The notes: generated by a model not told the origin, from the letters alone. A stretch of DNA of 64,000 bases from Cellulomonas sp. Leaf334 (GCF_001424195.1 NZ_LMOO01000009.1:1-64000), one strand, 5' to 3'. Shown: positions 18,849 through 26,955, counted from the first letter of the stretch. Made by a program: numbers and translations.

Positions 18849-19310
18849 ATGGAACAACGGCTGAGGGTTCGGCACGTCGGCGCGCTCCTGGTGGCACTGG
18901 GGGCGCTGTCGCTGTCCGGCTGCGCCTCCCCGACCGCGATCGAGGACTTCTCCGGGCTCCCGAGCGTCCCCGTCGCCGCCGAGGGCGAGGAGGCGGAGCC
19001 GGAGCTCGAGGAGCTGGAGGTCCCCGAGGGGGAGACCAGCGTCGTCTACCTCGACTACGGCGACCGGCTTGCCCTGGTGACGTGGGGGAGCTCGACCTGC
19101 CCGGTCGTCGGGACGGACATCGTGGTCCTGGAGGACGCGAACAGCGGGAACTCGGTGCGGATCGAGACCGAGCCGATCCCCGACGACGCGATCTGCACCG
19201 CCGACCTCGTCCCGCACACGACCATCTTCGGCAGCCCCGAGAACACGACGACGACGAAGCCGCTGCTCGTCGAGGTCAACGGCGAGGAGATCGAGGTCCC
19301 CGTCAAGTAG
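18849..19310 (+). CDS. Putative lipoprotein of unknown function
   Basis: 153 residues with a lipoprotein signal peptide: basic start, hydrophobic core and lipobox LSGC. After the lipidated Cys comes an acidic linker (EGEEAEPELEELEVPEGE), then a small beta-rich domain with two Cys residues (SSTCPVVGTDI; DDAICTADLVPHTTIF) that could form a disulfide. No family recognised. The start ATG 18849 is chosen because GAAGGGG sits 6 nt before it. It directly follows the large membrane hydrolase-like protein and may act with it at the outer face of the membrane. Confidence 0.7.
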   Translation: MEQRLRVRHVGALLVALGALSLSGCASPTAIEDFSGLPSVPVAAEGEEAEPELEELEVPEGETSVVYLDYGDRLALVTWGSSTCPVVGTDIVVLEDANSGNSVRIETEPIPDDAICTADLVPHTTIFGSPENTTTTKPLLVEVNGEEIEVPVK

Positions 19311-19316
19311 CCGGGG

Positions 19317-20609
19317 TCACACCAGGGCACGCGCCCAGAGCTGGTTGTTGCCGCCGGTGCAGTCCCAGAGGGTCAGGACGGTGCCGTTGGCCGTCGACCA
19401 GCCCGGCACGTCCAGGCACCTGCCGGAGCGCCGCTCGACGATCCGCACGTACCCGCTGCCGGCGCTCTGCAGCGCGAACTGCTGGTTGGTGCCGCCGTTG
19501 CAGTCCCACTGCTGGACGTAGGCGCCGTTGGCGGTGCCGGACCCGTCCAGGCACTTGCCGGAGTGCGCCGACCGGAACCGCACGTAGCCGCTGCCGACGT
19601 CCTCGACGGTCCACCGCTGCCACGCCCCGGCGTTCCACGCGTACTGGCCCACGCGCGCCCCGTTGGACGTGTTGGGGTTCTGCACGTCGAGCACCAGGCC
19701 GCTGTGCCGGTTGGTGATCCGTTCGGTGCCGCTGCCCGAGTAGCCGGTGTCGAGGATGACCGTGCCGTGCCGGCAGCCCGAGCAGCCGACCTGGGAGAGC
19801 CCGCTCCACGAGGTGAGGTTGGTGCTGGTGGACGTCCACATGCCGCCGCTGGGGTAGCGGTCGATGTACGCGCGGTAGGTGCCGTCCGCCTGCTGCACGA
19901 CCGAGGGCCCCTCGTGGTACTGCTGCCAGAGGTTGCCCTGGTTCGACCAGCTGGTGAAGGTGGTCGAGGTCCAGCGCTCGATCCACTTGGTCGACTCGTT
20001 CTTGACGAACGCGTGGTACGTCGAGCCGCTCTTCACGATGTACGTGTCGATGTGGTTGGCGGGGATGCCCAGGGCGGTCGGGCCGCTCCACGACGACAGG
20101 CCGCTGTTCTGCGCCGTGTACACGTACGGCGTGAACTGGTGGCCGGACGTGCCGAGGCTGACGATGACGCGGACCGTGCTGCCGTCGACGAAGAACTCCG
20201 GCGCCCACGTGTACGCGGTGCCGCTGATCCCGGCGTTGACGCTGGTGACGTGCGTCCAGTCCCGCAGGTTCGTGCTCCGAGCGATGTTGAAGGTCGTCGA
20301 CTGCGTCGTCCACGACTGCACCGTGTACGCGATGTAGTAGGTGCCGTCGCGCTTGATGATGCTGGGGTCGCGCAGCGCACCGGACGGCCCGCGGTAGTTG
20401 GTGTCGGCGAGCGCGGAGAAGGTGGTCGCGTCGGAGGACGTGTAGACCCACAGCTCCTGGTCGGCCGCGGCGTCGCCCTTGAACGTCGTGTAGATGTACG
20501 CCGTGGCGGCCTGCGCCGGGGGAGCGGTCGCGACGGCGACCGCCGCGACGAGGGCGAGCGCGAGCGCCGCGAGGACGGCCCAGAGGCGCCGGGAGAGTGG
20601 CTGCGTCAT
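19317..20609 (-). CDS. Secreted GH43 glycosidase with CBM13 (ricin-B) domain
   Basis: 430 residues. Signal peptide 1-35 (cut after AQA). The GH43 five-bladed propeller occupies about 36-295: catalytic base D81 in LRDPSIIKRDGTYY, a pKa-modulating Asp in NHIDTYI (D189) and the general acid E233 in YHEGPSVVQQ. Residues about 300-430 form a beta-trefoil CBM13 with three repeats and QxW motifs (WQRW, QQFAL, NNQLW). GH43 enzymes cleave arabinofuranosyl or xylosyl linkages in arabinan and arabinoxylan; the exact specificity cannot be read. ATG 20609 starts the signal peptide, although the frame extends to 20753. A LacI-type imperfect palindrome is upstream. It complements the GH10-GH62 enzyme at the window start. 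Confidence 0.87.
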   Translation of the reverse strand: MTQPLSRRLWAVLAALALALVAAVAVATAPPAQAATAYIYTTFKGDAAADQELWVYTSSDATTFSALADTNYRGPSGALRDPSIIKRDGTYYIAYTVQSWTTQSTTFNIARSTNLRDWTHVTSVNAGISGTAYTWAPEFFVDGSTVRVIVSLGTSGHQFTPYVYTAQNSGLSSWSGPTALGIPANHIDTYIVKSGSTYHAFVKNESTKWIERWTSTTFTSWSNQGNLWQQYHEGPSVVQQADGTYRAYIDRYPSGGMWTSTSTNLTSWSGLSQVGCSGCRHGTVILDTGYSGSGTERITNRHSGLVLDVQNPNTSNGARVGQYAWNAGAWQRWTVEDVGSGYVRFRSAHSGKCLDGSGTANGAYVQQWDCNGGTNQQFALQSAGSGYVRIVERRSGRCLDVPGWSTANGTVLTLWDCTGGNNQLWARALV

Positions 20610-20739
20610 GCGTGACTCCTTCGTCCGTGCACGTGAGGGAGCCGGGCGCGCGCGGTCCGTCGAACGGGGGCGTCGTTGCCCTCGGTCGCACGCGCGACGC
20701 GCTCGGTGACGGTGCGCCGGACACCGGGTGTTCTCGGTC

Positions 20740-20755
20740 ATGTTAACGATCACAT
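20740..20755. promoter_or_regulatory. Putative LacI-type operator upstream of the GH43 gene
   Basis: ATGTTAACGATCACAT is an imperfect 16-bp palindrome (6 of 8 pairs match) with the central CG typical of LacI-family operators and the same ATGT...ACAT ends as the xylanase operator at 1896-1911. It lies 131 bp upstream of the GH43 start in an A+T-rich patch. Confidence 0.5.
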
Positions 20756-20824
20756 GTCGGATGTCAACGGCGCGCTGACCCGACCAGATCGGGGCAACTC
20801 CCCCACGCAGGGGCCGCCTGCTCC

Positions 20825-20830
20825 TACGCT
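20825..20830 (+). promoter_or_regulatory. -10 element for a leaderless MFS transcript
   Basis: TACGCT lies exactly 6 nt before the ATG at 20837, and no Shine-Dalgarno sequence precedes the gene. Transcription would begin at or next to the start codon. Confidence 0.55.
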
Positions 20831-20836
20831 GCGACC

Positions 20837-22426
20837 ATGACCTCAGGTCCGGAGCCCGCGCCGCCGCTGAACCGGCGCCTGGCCGTCCTGCTCGCGATGG
20901 CGATGTTCGTCCTGGTGGTCGACACCTCCTTCATGAACGTCTCGATCTCGGCCGTCGTCGCCGACCTGGACACCACCGTCAGCGGGGTCCAGTCCGCGAT
21001 CGCGCTCGAGGCCCTCGTGTCGGCGGCGTTCATCCTGATCGGCAGCAAGATCGGGGACCTCGCCGGCCGCAAGCGCGCCTACGTGCTCGGCCTCCTCGCG
21101 TACGCCACCGGTGCCGTCGCGATGATGCTGGCCCAGAGCCTGACCGCGGTGATCATCTTCTGGGCGATCATCGGCGGCCTGGGGGCGTCGCTCCTGCTGC
21201 CCGCGATGCAGTCGCTGATCCACGGCAACTTCAGCGGCGGCAACCAGGTGAAGGTCTACGCGCTGGTCGGGGCGTCCGCGTCGATCGCCGCGGCCGTCGG
21301 CCCGCTGCTCGGCGGCTTCATCACGACCTACCTGTCGTGGCGCGTCGCGTTCGGGCTCGAGGCGCTGATCATCGTGGTCGTGCTCAGCGGCATCACGCTG
21401 GTCAAGGACGTGCAGTACACCGGCGACCGCACGATCGACCTCGTCGGCGCCGGGCTCTCCGCCGTCGCCATGGGCGGCATCGTCCTCGGGATCCTCGTGT
21501 GGCAGGAGGGCGGCGAGGCGGTCGGCGCGCTCATCGCCGTCGGTGCCGTCGCGCTCGCGGCCCTGGTCTGGTGGCTGCTGCGCCGCAAGCGTCAGGGCAG
21601 GCCCGTGCTGCTCGACCCCGACCTGTTCCGGCTTCCCCTGTTCCGCGTCGGGGTGTCCCAGCAGACGCTCCAGCAGATCACGCTCGGCGCCGCGATGATC
21701 ACGCTGCCGATCTTCCTGCAGATGGTGCTCGAGTACGACGCGATGGCGGCCGGTCTGTCGCTCGCGCCCCTGTCGCTGTCCATGTTCGCCCTGGCCCTGC
21801 TCGCCGGGAAGCGCTCCGGGCGGCGGCGGCCGGCCACGATCGTCCTGGCGGGCTTCTCGCTGGTCGTGATCGGCATCCTCGTCCTGATCCCGGTGGTCCC
21901 GCGCGCGACCTCCGGCTGGTACCTCGTGCTCCCGCTCCTCGTCGTGGGCTCCGGGCTCGGCCTGCTCGTCTCGCAGCTCAACAACTACACGTTGTCGCCG
22001 ATCACCGAGCAGCGCGTGAGCGAGGCCGCCGGCGTCAACTCGGCCGCCGGCTCGTTCGGGCTGTCGTTCGGGCTCGCCTTCGCCGGCGGCGTCATGCTCG
22101 CCGCGCTGTCCCTCGGGTTCACCGCGCAGGCCGACGCGAGCACGGTCCTCTCGCCCGAGGAGCAGACCCAGGTCGCCACAGCGCTCGAGGAGGACGCCGA
22201 GCTGATGAGCAACACGGCACTGGAGGAGACCCTCGCGGGTCAGCCGGAGGACGTGCAGGACGAGATCCTGCGCATCAACACCGAGGTCCGGCCGCGAGCG
22301 CTGCAGATCGCGCTCCTGGTCCCGCTGCTCGCCGGCATCGTCGGGGTGGTCAACGGCTTCCGGATGAGGCGCCTGCCCGACCCGCAGCCCAACGCCGCGG
22401 TCGAGGGGGCGTCGCTCGGCGGCTAG
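20837..22426 (+). CDS. MFS drug/metabolite exporter, DHA2 (14-TM) family
   Basis: 529-residue proton-driven exporter of the EmrB/QacA type. About 14 hydrophobic helices; motif A appears as KIGDLAGRKRAYVLG after TM2, and motif C-like glycine-rich sequence as GASASIAAAVGPLLGGFI in TM5, the antiporter signature. The N-terminus keeps DTSFMNVSI in TM1, typical of DHA2. A charged insertion around 440-490 (EEQTQVATALEEDAELMSN) lies in the last periplasmic loop. Substrate unknown; the family exports dyes, antibiotics or other toxic organics. It converges with the MocR gene, the two stop codons overlapping by 4 nt, so the stop regions are shared. Confidence 0.88.
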   Translation: MTSGPEPAPPLNRRLAVLLAMAMFVLVVDTSFMNVSISAVVADLDTTVSGVQSAIALEALVSAAFILIGSKIGDLAGRKRAYVLGLLAYATGAVAMMLAQSLTAVIIFWAIIGGLGASLLLPAMQSLIHGNFSGGNQVKVYALVGASASIAAAVGPLLGGFITTYLSWRVAFGLEALIIVVVLSGITLVKDVQYTGDRTIDLVGAGLSAVAMGGIVLGILVWQEGGEAVGALIAVGAVALAALVWWLLRRKRQGRPVLLDPDLFRLPLFRVGVSQQTLQQITLGAAMITLPIFLQMVLEYDAMAAGLSLAPLSLSMFALALLAGKRSGRRRPATIVLAGFSLVVIGILVLIPVVPRATSGWYLVLPLLVVGSGLGLLVSQLNNYTLSPITEQRVSEAAGVNSAAGSFGLSFGLAFAGGVMLAALSLGFTAQADASTVLSPEEQTQVATALEEDAELMSNTALEETLAGQPEDVQDEILRINTEVRPRALQIALLVPLLAGIVGVVNGFRMRRLPDPQPNAAVEGASLGG

Positions 22427-23841
22427 GTCGCCTCGGCGACGGCATCGGCGAGCCGGCCGACCGCCTCGTCCAGCCGCGCGTCGACCAGGTTGCCGTACCC
22501 GACGACGAGCGCGGGTACGGACGTCGCGGCCCCGACGCGGTACCGGCTGGACGGCACCACGCGCACGTCGCGGCGGGCGGCGATCCGGGCGACGCGGTCC
22601 TCGTCGACACCGGGTGGCAGCCCCAGCACGACGTGCAGTCCCGCGGCCAGGCCCGTCACGGGCAGACCGGGCAGGTGCCGGTCGAGCGCCGCGAGCAGGG
22701 CCGCCCGGCGGCGCCGGTACCGCGTGCGCGCCGACCGCAGGTGCCGGTCGTAGCCGCCGTCGGCCAGCAGCGCGGCGCACGCGAGCTGGTGCAGCGACGG
22801 CGGGGCGCTCGTGTGCACGTCGAGGCCCGTGCGCGCGGCAGGCACGTCGTCGGGAGGGACGAGCCAGCCGACGCCGAACCCCGGCGCGAGGGTCTTGCTC
22901 AGCGAGCCCAGCAGCGCGACGCGGTCGGGGGCGAGCGCGCGCAGGGCCGCCACGGGGCGGCGGTCGTAGCGGAACTCGGCGTCGTAGTCGTCCTCGACGA
23001 CCACCCCGTCGACGGCGCGGGCCCACCGCACCAGCGCCTCGCGTCGCGCGGGGGCGAGGGCCGCACCGACGGGGAACTGGTGCGACGGTGTGACGAGGGC
23101 GGCGCGCGCGCCGGTCCGTGCGGCGGCTGCGACCAGCGCGTCGACGTCCACGCCTTCGTCGTCGACCGGCACCGGCACGGGCTGCAGACCGGCGGACGCG
23201 GCGACGTCGCGCAGCCGGGGCCAGCTCGGGTCCTCGACGAGCACGGTGTCGTGTCCCGCGGCGCGCAGCGAGCGTGCCAGGCGCGTCATGCCGTCGGCGG
23301 CACCGTGGGTCACCACGACGGCGTCGGCGTCGACGAGCACGGCGCGGGTCACGGCCAGCCGGTCGGCGAGCGCCTGGCGCAGCGCGGGCACGCCGCGGGG
23401 GTCGGGTGCGACGAGGTCACCGGGCGTCGCGGCCTCGACGGCGGTGCGGACCGCGCCGACCCACGTCGTGCGGGGCAGGTGGCGCAGGTCCGGGACGCCG
23501 GGCCCGAGGTCGAAGGCGGGCCGCGGTTGGGTCGGGTGCTCGGCCACCCGGGGCGGCGCCACGGAGGGCCACGACGTGGACGCGATGCGGGTGCCGGCGC
23601 CCGTGCGGGCGTCGAGGGCGCCTTCGGCCACGAGCGCCGTGTACGCCTGCGTGACCACCCAGCGCGAGACCCCCAGGTCGCGGGCGAGGGTCCTGCTCGG
23701 TGGCACCGGGTCGCCCGGACGGAGGCGGCCCTCGCGGACGGCGGCGCGCAGTGCCCGCTCGAGCGCGACGTGGACCGGCTGGCCGCTCTCGAGCGTGACG
23801 AGCGCGTCGCCGACCCATCGATTGGTCTGGTCGCCTGCCAC
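22423..23841 (-). CDS. MocR/PdxR-type GntR regulator with aminotransferase-like domain
   Basis: 472 residues. A GntR winged helix (about 10-80: LERALRAAVREGRLRPGDPVPPSRTLARDLGVSRWVVTQAYTALVAEG) is fused to a fold-type I aminotransferase domain (about 115-460). The PLP site is visible: VEDDYDAEFRY supplies the Asp, and the Schiff-base Lys is in LLGSLSKTLAPGFGVGW. Such proteins sense PLP and control vitamin B6, GABA or other amine genes. Divergence from the aldo/keto reductase makes that gene a likely target. GTG 23841 is chosen because TACGGT precedes it by 8 nt and no ribosome site is visible; a GTG at 23874 is an alternative. Confidence 0.85.
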   Translation of the reverse strand: MAGDQTNRWVGDALVTLESGQPVHVALERALRAAVREGRLRPGDPVPPSRTLARDLGVSRWVVTQAYTALVAEGALDARTGAGTRIASTSWPSVAPPRVAEHPTQPRPAFDLGPGVPDLRHLPRTTWVGAVRTAVEAATPGDLVAPDPRGVPALRQALADRLAVTRAVLVDADAVVVTHGAADGMTRLARSLRAAGHDTVLVEDPSWPRLRDVAASAGLQPVPVPVDDEGVDVDALVAAAARTGARAALVTPSHQFPVGAALAPARREALVRWARAVDGVVVEDDYDAEFRYDRRPVAALRALAPDRVALLGSLSKTLAPGFGVGWLVPPDDVPAARTGLDVHTSAPPSLHQLACAALLADGGYDRHLRSARTRYRRRRAALLAALDRHLPGLPVTGLAAGLHVVLGLPPGVDEDRVARIAARRDVRVVPSSRYRVGAATSVPALVVGYGNLVDARLDEAVGRLADAVAEAT

Positions 23842-23912
23842 AGGAATGGACCGTACTCCCAGTCCGCTGCACACCTAGCGTCGTCTGTGTCACCGAAACT
23901 GAGGAGAGCACC

Positions 23913-24899
23913 ATGCAGCAGCGCACGATCGGCTCAGGCCCGACGTCCACCGACGTCAGCGTCCTGTGCCTGGGCACCATGCACTTCGGCACGCACACCC
24001 CGCGTGAGACGGCCTTCGAGGTCCTCGACCGGTTCGTCGACGCTGGCGGCACGTTCCTCGACACCGCGAACAACTACAGCGCCTGGGCCGAGGGTGGCCA
24101 GGGGCACGAGAGCGAGGACGTGATCGGCGCGTGGCTGGCGTCCCGCGGGCTGCGCGACCGCGTACGCATCGCGACGAAGTGCGGCGCCGCCAAGAAGGAC
24201 CCCGCCCTGCCGCTGTCGAGCACCCCGCCGACGAACTACCAGGGGCTGGCGGCCGAGACCATCCACCGCGAGGCCGCCACGAGCCTGCGCCACCTGGGCG
24301 TCGACCGGCTCGACGTCCTCTACGGCCACGTGGACGACCGCGACACGGCCCTGGAGGAGACCGTCGGCGCGTTCGGCAAGCTCGTCGCCGACGGGGTGGT
24401 CGGCGTGCCGGGGATCTCCAACGTCACGACGTGGCGCGTCGTCGAGGCGCGCGAGACAGCCGCCCGGCTGGGTGTCGAGCCGTACGGGCTCGTCCAGCAG
24501 CAGGGCAGCTACGTGTACCCCGGCCCGACGCCGTTCCGGTCCAACTGGGTGTCCGGCGACCTGCTCGACTACGCGGCGTCGACGGGGGTCGACGGCCGCC
24601 CGCCGCTCGCCGTGACGGTGTACTCGCCGCTGCACCAGGGCGCGTTCACCCGCGCCGACAAGTCGCTGTTCGGCGGCGCCGACCACCCGAGCAGCCGGCG
24701 TCGGGTCGAGGTGCTGCGCGAGGTCGCGCGGGACGCCGGCGCCACGCCGAACCAGGTCGCGCTCGCGTGGCTGCTCGGTGGGCCGACCCCGGTCATCCCC
24801 ATCGTCGGTGCCCACTCGGTGGCCCAGCTCGACGAGTCGCTGGGCGCGCTCGACCTGGTGCTCGACGACGAGCTGCGCACTCGGCTCGACGAGGCCTGA
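23913..24899 (+). CDS. Aldo/keto reductase
   Basis: 328-residue NADPH-dependent oxidoreductase with the AKR (beta/alpha)8 barrel. Catalytic tetrad: Asp in GTFLDTANNYSAW with the Tyr four to five residues later, Lys in RIATKCG, and His in DVLYGHVDD. The NADPH-binding C-terminal segment is seen in TPVIPIVGAHSVAQLDESL. GAGGAG precedes ATG 23913. It is transcribed away from the MocR-type regulator in a 71-bp shared promoter region; since MocR proteins often sense PLP, a pyridoxal reductase role is possible, but the substrate cannot be read from the sequence. Confidence 0.87.
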   Translation: MQQRTIGSGPTSTDVSVLCLGTMHFGTHTPRETAFEVLDRFVDAGGTFLDTANNYSAWAEGGQGHESEDVIGAWLASRGLRDRVRIATKCGAAKKDPALPLSSTPPTNYQGLAAETIHREAATSLRHLGVDRLDVLYGHVDDRDTALEETVGAFGKLVADGVVGVPGISNVTTWRVVEARETAARLGVEPYGLVQQQGSYVYPGPTPFRSNWVSGDLLDYAASTGVDGRPPLAVTVYSPLHQGAFTRADKSLFGGADHPSSRRRVEVLREVARDAGATPNQVALAWLLGGPTPVIPIVGAHSVAQLDESLGALDLVLDDELRTRLDEA

Positions 24900-24900
24900 C

Positions 24901-24917
24901 CGGCTGACCGTCAGCCG
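24901..24917. terminator. Bidirectional terminator hairpin between convergent genes
   Basis: CGGCTGA pairs with TCAGCCG around a CCG loop, between the aldo/keto reductase stop and the stop codon of the acetyltransferase on the other strand, which it overlaps. Without a U-tract it is a modest terminator. Confidence 0.5.
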
Positions 24918-25417
24918 TCGGTGGCGAGGCGTCGTTCCAGGAGGACGACGTCTCGCCACTGGCCCGCGAGCGGGCCGTAGGTCATGCGGCCGAGCCGTTC
25001 CCGGGTGCCGACGACGCGGAACCCGGCGGCGGTGTGCAGGGCGATGCTCGCGGTGTTCTCGGGGAAGATCCCGGACTGCACGGTCCAGACGCCACCGGCG
25101 GCCGCCGAGTCGAGCAGCGCGTCGAGCAGGGCCCGGCCGACGCCGCGCCCGCGCGCGTTCGGGTCGACGTACACCGAGTGCTCGATCACTCCCGCGTAGA
25201 CGCACCGGTCGGACACCGCGGACGCGGCGGCCCAGCCGAGGACGCGTCCGTCGTCGAGGGCGACGAACCGGTGCTCGCGCACCTTGCCGGCGTCGAAGGC
25301 CGCCCAGGTGGGCGGTGCCGCCTCGAACGTGGCGTGCCCGGTGGCGATCCCGTCGGCGTAGATGCGCTCGACCTCGGGCCAGTGCTCGGCGGTCAGCGGG
25401 CCGACCCGGACGGTCAT
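24911..25417 (-). CDS. arsN: ArsN-type GNAT acetyltransferase (phosphinothricin/arsinothricin acetyltransferase family)
   Basis: 168 residues. VRVGPLTAEHWPEVERIYADGIATGHATFE and HSVYVDPNARGRGVGRALLDALL (acetyl-CoA loop) followed by SIALHTAAGFRVVGTRERLGRM are the hallmarks of the PAT/ArsN1 group, which acetylates the amino group of phosphinothricin or of the organoarsenical antibiotic arsinothricin. The start codon overlaps the arsR stop (ATGA), so the two are translationally coupled, and arsM lies divergently. The ars context favours ArsN over a phosphinothricin or general GNAT role; this is inference. RBS GGGAG is just upstream within arsR. Confidence 0.8.
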   Translation of the reverse strand: MTVRVGPLTAEHWPEVERIYADGIATGHATFEAAPPTWAAFDAGKVREHRFVALDDGRVLGWAAASAVSDRCVYAGVIEHSVYVDPNARGRGVGRALLDALLDSAAAGGVWTVQSGIFPENTASIALHTAAGFRVVGTRERLGRMTYGPLAGQWRDVVLLERRLATDG

Positions 25418-25782
25418 GCGGCGCTCCCGGTCAGGTGCGCGCCCAGGTGCGTGGTCACCGAGTCGAGCGCGCCGGGCACGAGCGCGAAGTAGGCCCACAC
25501 GCCGCGCTTGTCCCGGGTGATCAGTCCGGCGTCCGTGAGCACCTTGAGATGGTGCGACACGGTCGGCTGGCTCAGGCCGACGGGCTCGATGAGGTCGCAG
25601 ACGCAGGCCTCGGCCCCGTCGTGGGCGGCGATGAGGGACAGCAGGCGCAGCCGTGCCGGGTCCGCGAGCGCCTTGAGCGTGCGGGCGAGCTGGACGGCGT
25701 CCTGCTCGCTGATCGCCGTGCTCGTCGCGGGGGTGCAGCACGCAGCGGGGGCGGCCGAGACGGGCAGCAGGTCCAGAGGCAT
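25414..25782 (-). CDS. arsR: ArsR-family arsenic-responsive repressor
   Basis: 122-residue winged-helix repressor. The DNA-binding helices are in LSQPTVSHHLKVLTDAGLI. Candidate As(III) ligands are of two kinds: C15-C16 near the N-terminus, matching the C15/C16 pair of the Corynebacterium glutamicum ArsR, and C60/C62 in EACVCDL, matching the E. coli-type CVC motif at the alpha-3 helix. Arsenite binding should release it from the operators between arsR and arsM. ATG 25782 is chosen: CATACT stands 6 nt before it (leaderless) and the longer frame adds non-family sequence. arsN overlaps its stop. Confidence 0.88.
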   Translation of the reverse strand: MPLDLLPVSAAPAACCTPATSTAISEQDAVQLARTLKALADPARLRLLSLIAAHDGAEACVCDLIEPVGLSQPTVSHHLKVLTDAGLITRDKRGVWAYFALVPGALDSVTTHLGAHLTGSAA

Positions 25783-25802
25783 GGGGCAAGTATGTCTCGG
25801 AG

Positions 25803-25884
25803 ATTGACGGCTGTCGATATTGACACCCGTAGATGTCTGGGTGCAGAGTCGGTCTCGCAACACATCGACACCCATCAATGTCTG
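25803..25884. promoter_or_regulatory. ArsR operator array in the arsR/arsM divergent promoter
   Basis: Two copies of ATyGACACCC-n5-ATGTCT lie at 25819-25838 and 25864-25883, 45 bp apart, and a third, inverted arrangement ATTGAC-n4-GTCGAT lies at 25803-25818. Each resembles the ATyGACA/TGTCrAT dyads bound by actinobacterial ArsR. The array sits between the divergent starts, so one repressor can control both directions. Confidence 0.65.
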
Positions 25885-25894
25885 AGGAGTCATC

Positions 25895-26635
25895 ATGGAC
25901 GACGTCCGCGAGCAGGTCCGCCAGCGCTACGCCCTCGCCGCAGTGCAGACCACGAACGACGGCTGCTGCGGCGGCTCGTGCGGCCCCACCGACGAGAGCT
26001 TCGGTCAGGGCCTCTACGACGCGACGGAGATCGCCGAGATCCCCGTCGAGGCGGCCGCCGCGTCACTCGGCTGCGGGAACCCCCTGACCGTCGCGGAGCT
26101 GGCACCGGGCGAGCGGGTGCTCGACCTCGGCTCGGGCGGCGGCATCGACGTCCTGCTGTCGGCCCGCCGTGTCGGCCCCACCGGCTTCGCGTACGGCGTG
26201 GACATGACCGACGAGATGCTCGACCTGGCCCGGGCGAACGCGACGAAGGCCGGCGCGACCAACGTGGAGTTCCGCAAGGGCACCATCGAGGAGCTGCCGT
26301 TCGCGGACGGCTCGGTCGACGTCGTCATCTCGAACTGCGTCGTGAACCTGTCGCCGGACAAGCCCGCCGTGCTGGGCGAGGTGTTCCGGGTGCTCGCGGA
26401 CGGCGGCCGGGTGGGCATCTCCGACGTCGTCGCCGAGGACCACCTGACGCCCGGGCAGCGCGCCGAGCGCGGCTCCTACGTCGGCTGCATCGCCGGTGCC
26501 CTGTCACGCGGCGAGTACCTCACCGGCCTGGCCGCGGCCGGGTTCGTCGACGCGGACGTCACCTTCACCCACCAGGTCGCCGACGGGATGCACGGCGCCG
26601 TCGTCCGCGCGCGCAAGCCGGTCGCGGCGGTCTGA
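25895..26635 (+). CDS. arsM: Arsenite S-adenosylmethionine methyltransferase
   Basis: 246 residues. ArsM methylates As(III) to mono-, di- and trimethylated species, partly volatile. The SAM-binding motif I is VLDLGSGGGIDVLLSARRVG. Three cysteines match the conserved arsenite-binding set: C60 in LGCGNP, C148 in ISNCVVNL and C198 in YVGCIAGAL; the CCGGSCG motif near the N-terminus (C24, C25, C29) adds more thiols. Start ATG 25895 has TGAGGAG 6 nt upstream. It faces arsR-arsN across the operator array. No arsenite efflux pump or arsenate reductase is encoded next to it. Confidence 0.92.
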   Translation: MDDVREQVRQRYALAAVQTTNDGCCGGSCGPTDESFGQGLYDATEIAEIPVEAAAASLGCGNPLTVAELAPGERVLDLGSGGGIDVLLSARRVGPTGFAYGVDMTDEMLDLARANATKAGATNVEFRKGTIEELPFADGSVDVVISNCVVNLSPDKPAVLGEVFRVLADGGRVGISDVVAEDHLTPGQRAERGSYVGCIAGALSRGEYLTGLAAAGFVDADVTFTHQVADGMHGAVVRARKPVAAV

Positions 26636-26643
26636 CACGCCCC

Positions 26644-26685
26644 GTCGGACCTCGTCGTCCCGACCGCCAGGCGACGAGGTCCGAC
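26644..26685 (+). terminator. Hairpin terminator after arsM
   Basis: GTCGGACCTCGTCG and CGACGAGGTCCGAC pair perfectly over 14 bp around a 14-nt loop, 8 bp after the arsM stop and ahead of the kdp promoter region. Confidence 0.7.
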
Positions 26686-26707
26686 GAGGTCGGGTGCGTG
26701 ACGAGGC

Positions 26708-26757
26708 GACAAGGTTCCGCCAAGACCGGGGCCGGGGGCGTCAAGGTTCCGTCAACA
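26708..26757 (+). promoter_or_regulatory. Tandem direct repeats, putative KdpE binding sites
   Basis: Two copies of CAAGGTTCCGyCAAsAC occur with a period of 32 bp (about three helical turns), beginning at 26708 and 26740. Each copy itself contains two CAA half-sites about 10-11 bp apart, the usual geometry for OmpR/PhoB-type response regulators such as KdpE. They lie 115-164 bp before the first kdp start codon. Confidence 0.5.
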
Positions 26758-26871
26758 CCACCCGTCCGCGCCCGGATCCGGGCGTAGACCTGCGGGTGCG
26801 GCCCTGGTGAGAGGGCCGTCGGCGGCTCCGGGCAGGTGCTGCCGACCGTCGTCGAAAGCGCTGTGAGACCC

Positions 26872-26955
26872 ATGGCCGACCTGGCCTTCCTCGCGCTGAC
26901 CGTGGCGTTCTTCGCCACCGTCGCGCTGCTCGCCCGTCGGGCGGACCGGACATGA
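26872..26955 (+). CDS. 27-residue membrane micropeptide preceding kdpF
   Basis: Reads [20 protein letters not shown] followed by ARRADRT. One hydrophobic helix with a positively charged C-terminal end, so the tail should face the cytoplasm. Its stop overlaps the kdpF start (ATGA), as in every other junction of the operon, which argues it is a real translated gene. Small peptides in this position occur upstream of kdpF in other actinobacteria as far as I recall. A role as an extra small Kdp subunit or as a translation-coupling leader is possible. No strong ribosome site; GAG stands 6 nt upstream. Confidence 0.6.
   Translation: MADLAFLALTVAFFATVALLARRADRT

Noticed and set aside
26686-26871. 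c-di-AMP (ydaO-type) riboswitch before kdp
   Set aside because: The conserved ydaO core sequences were not found; only the direct repeats and small hairpins are visible.
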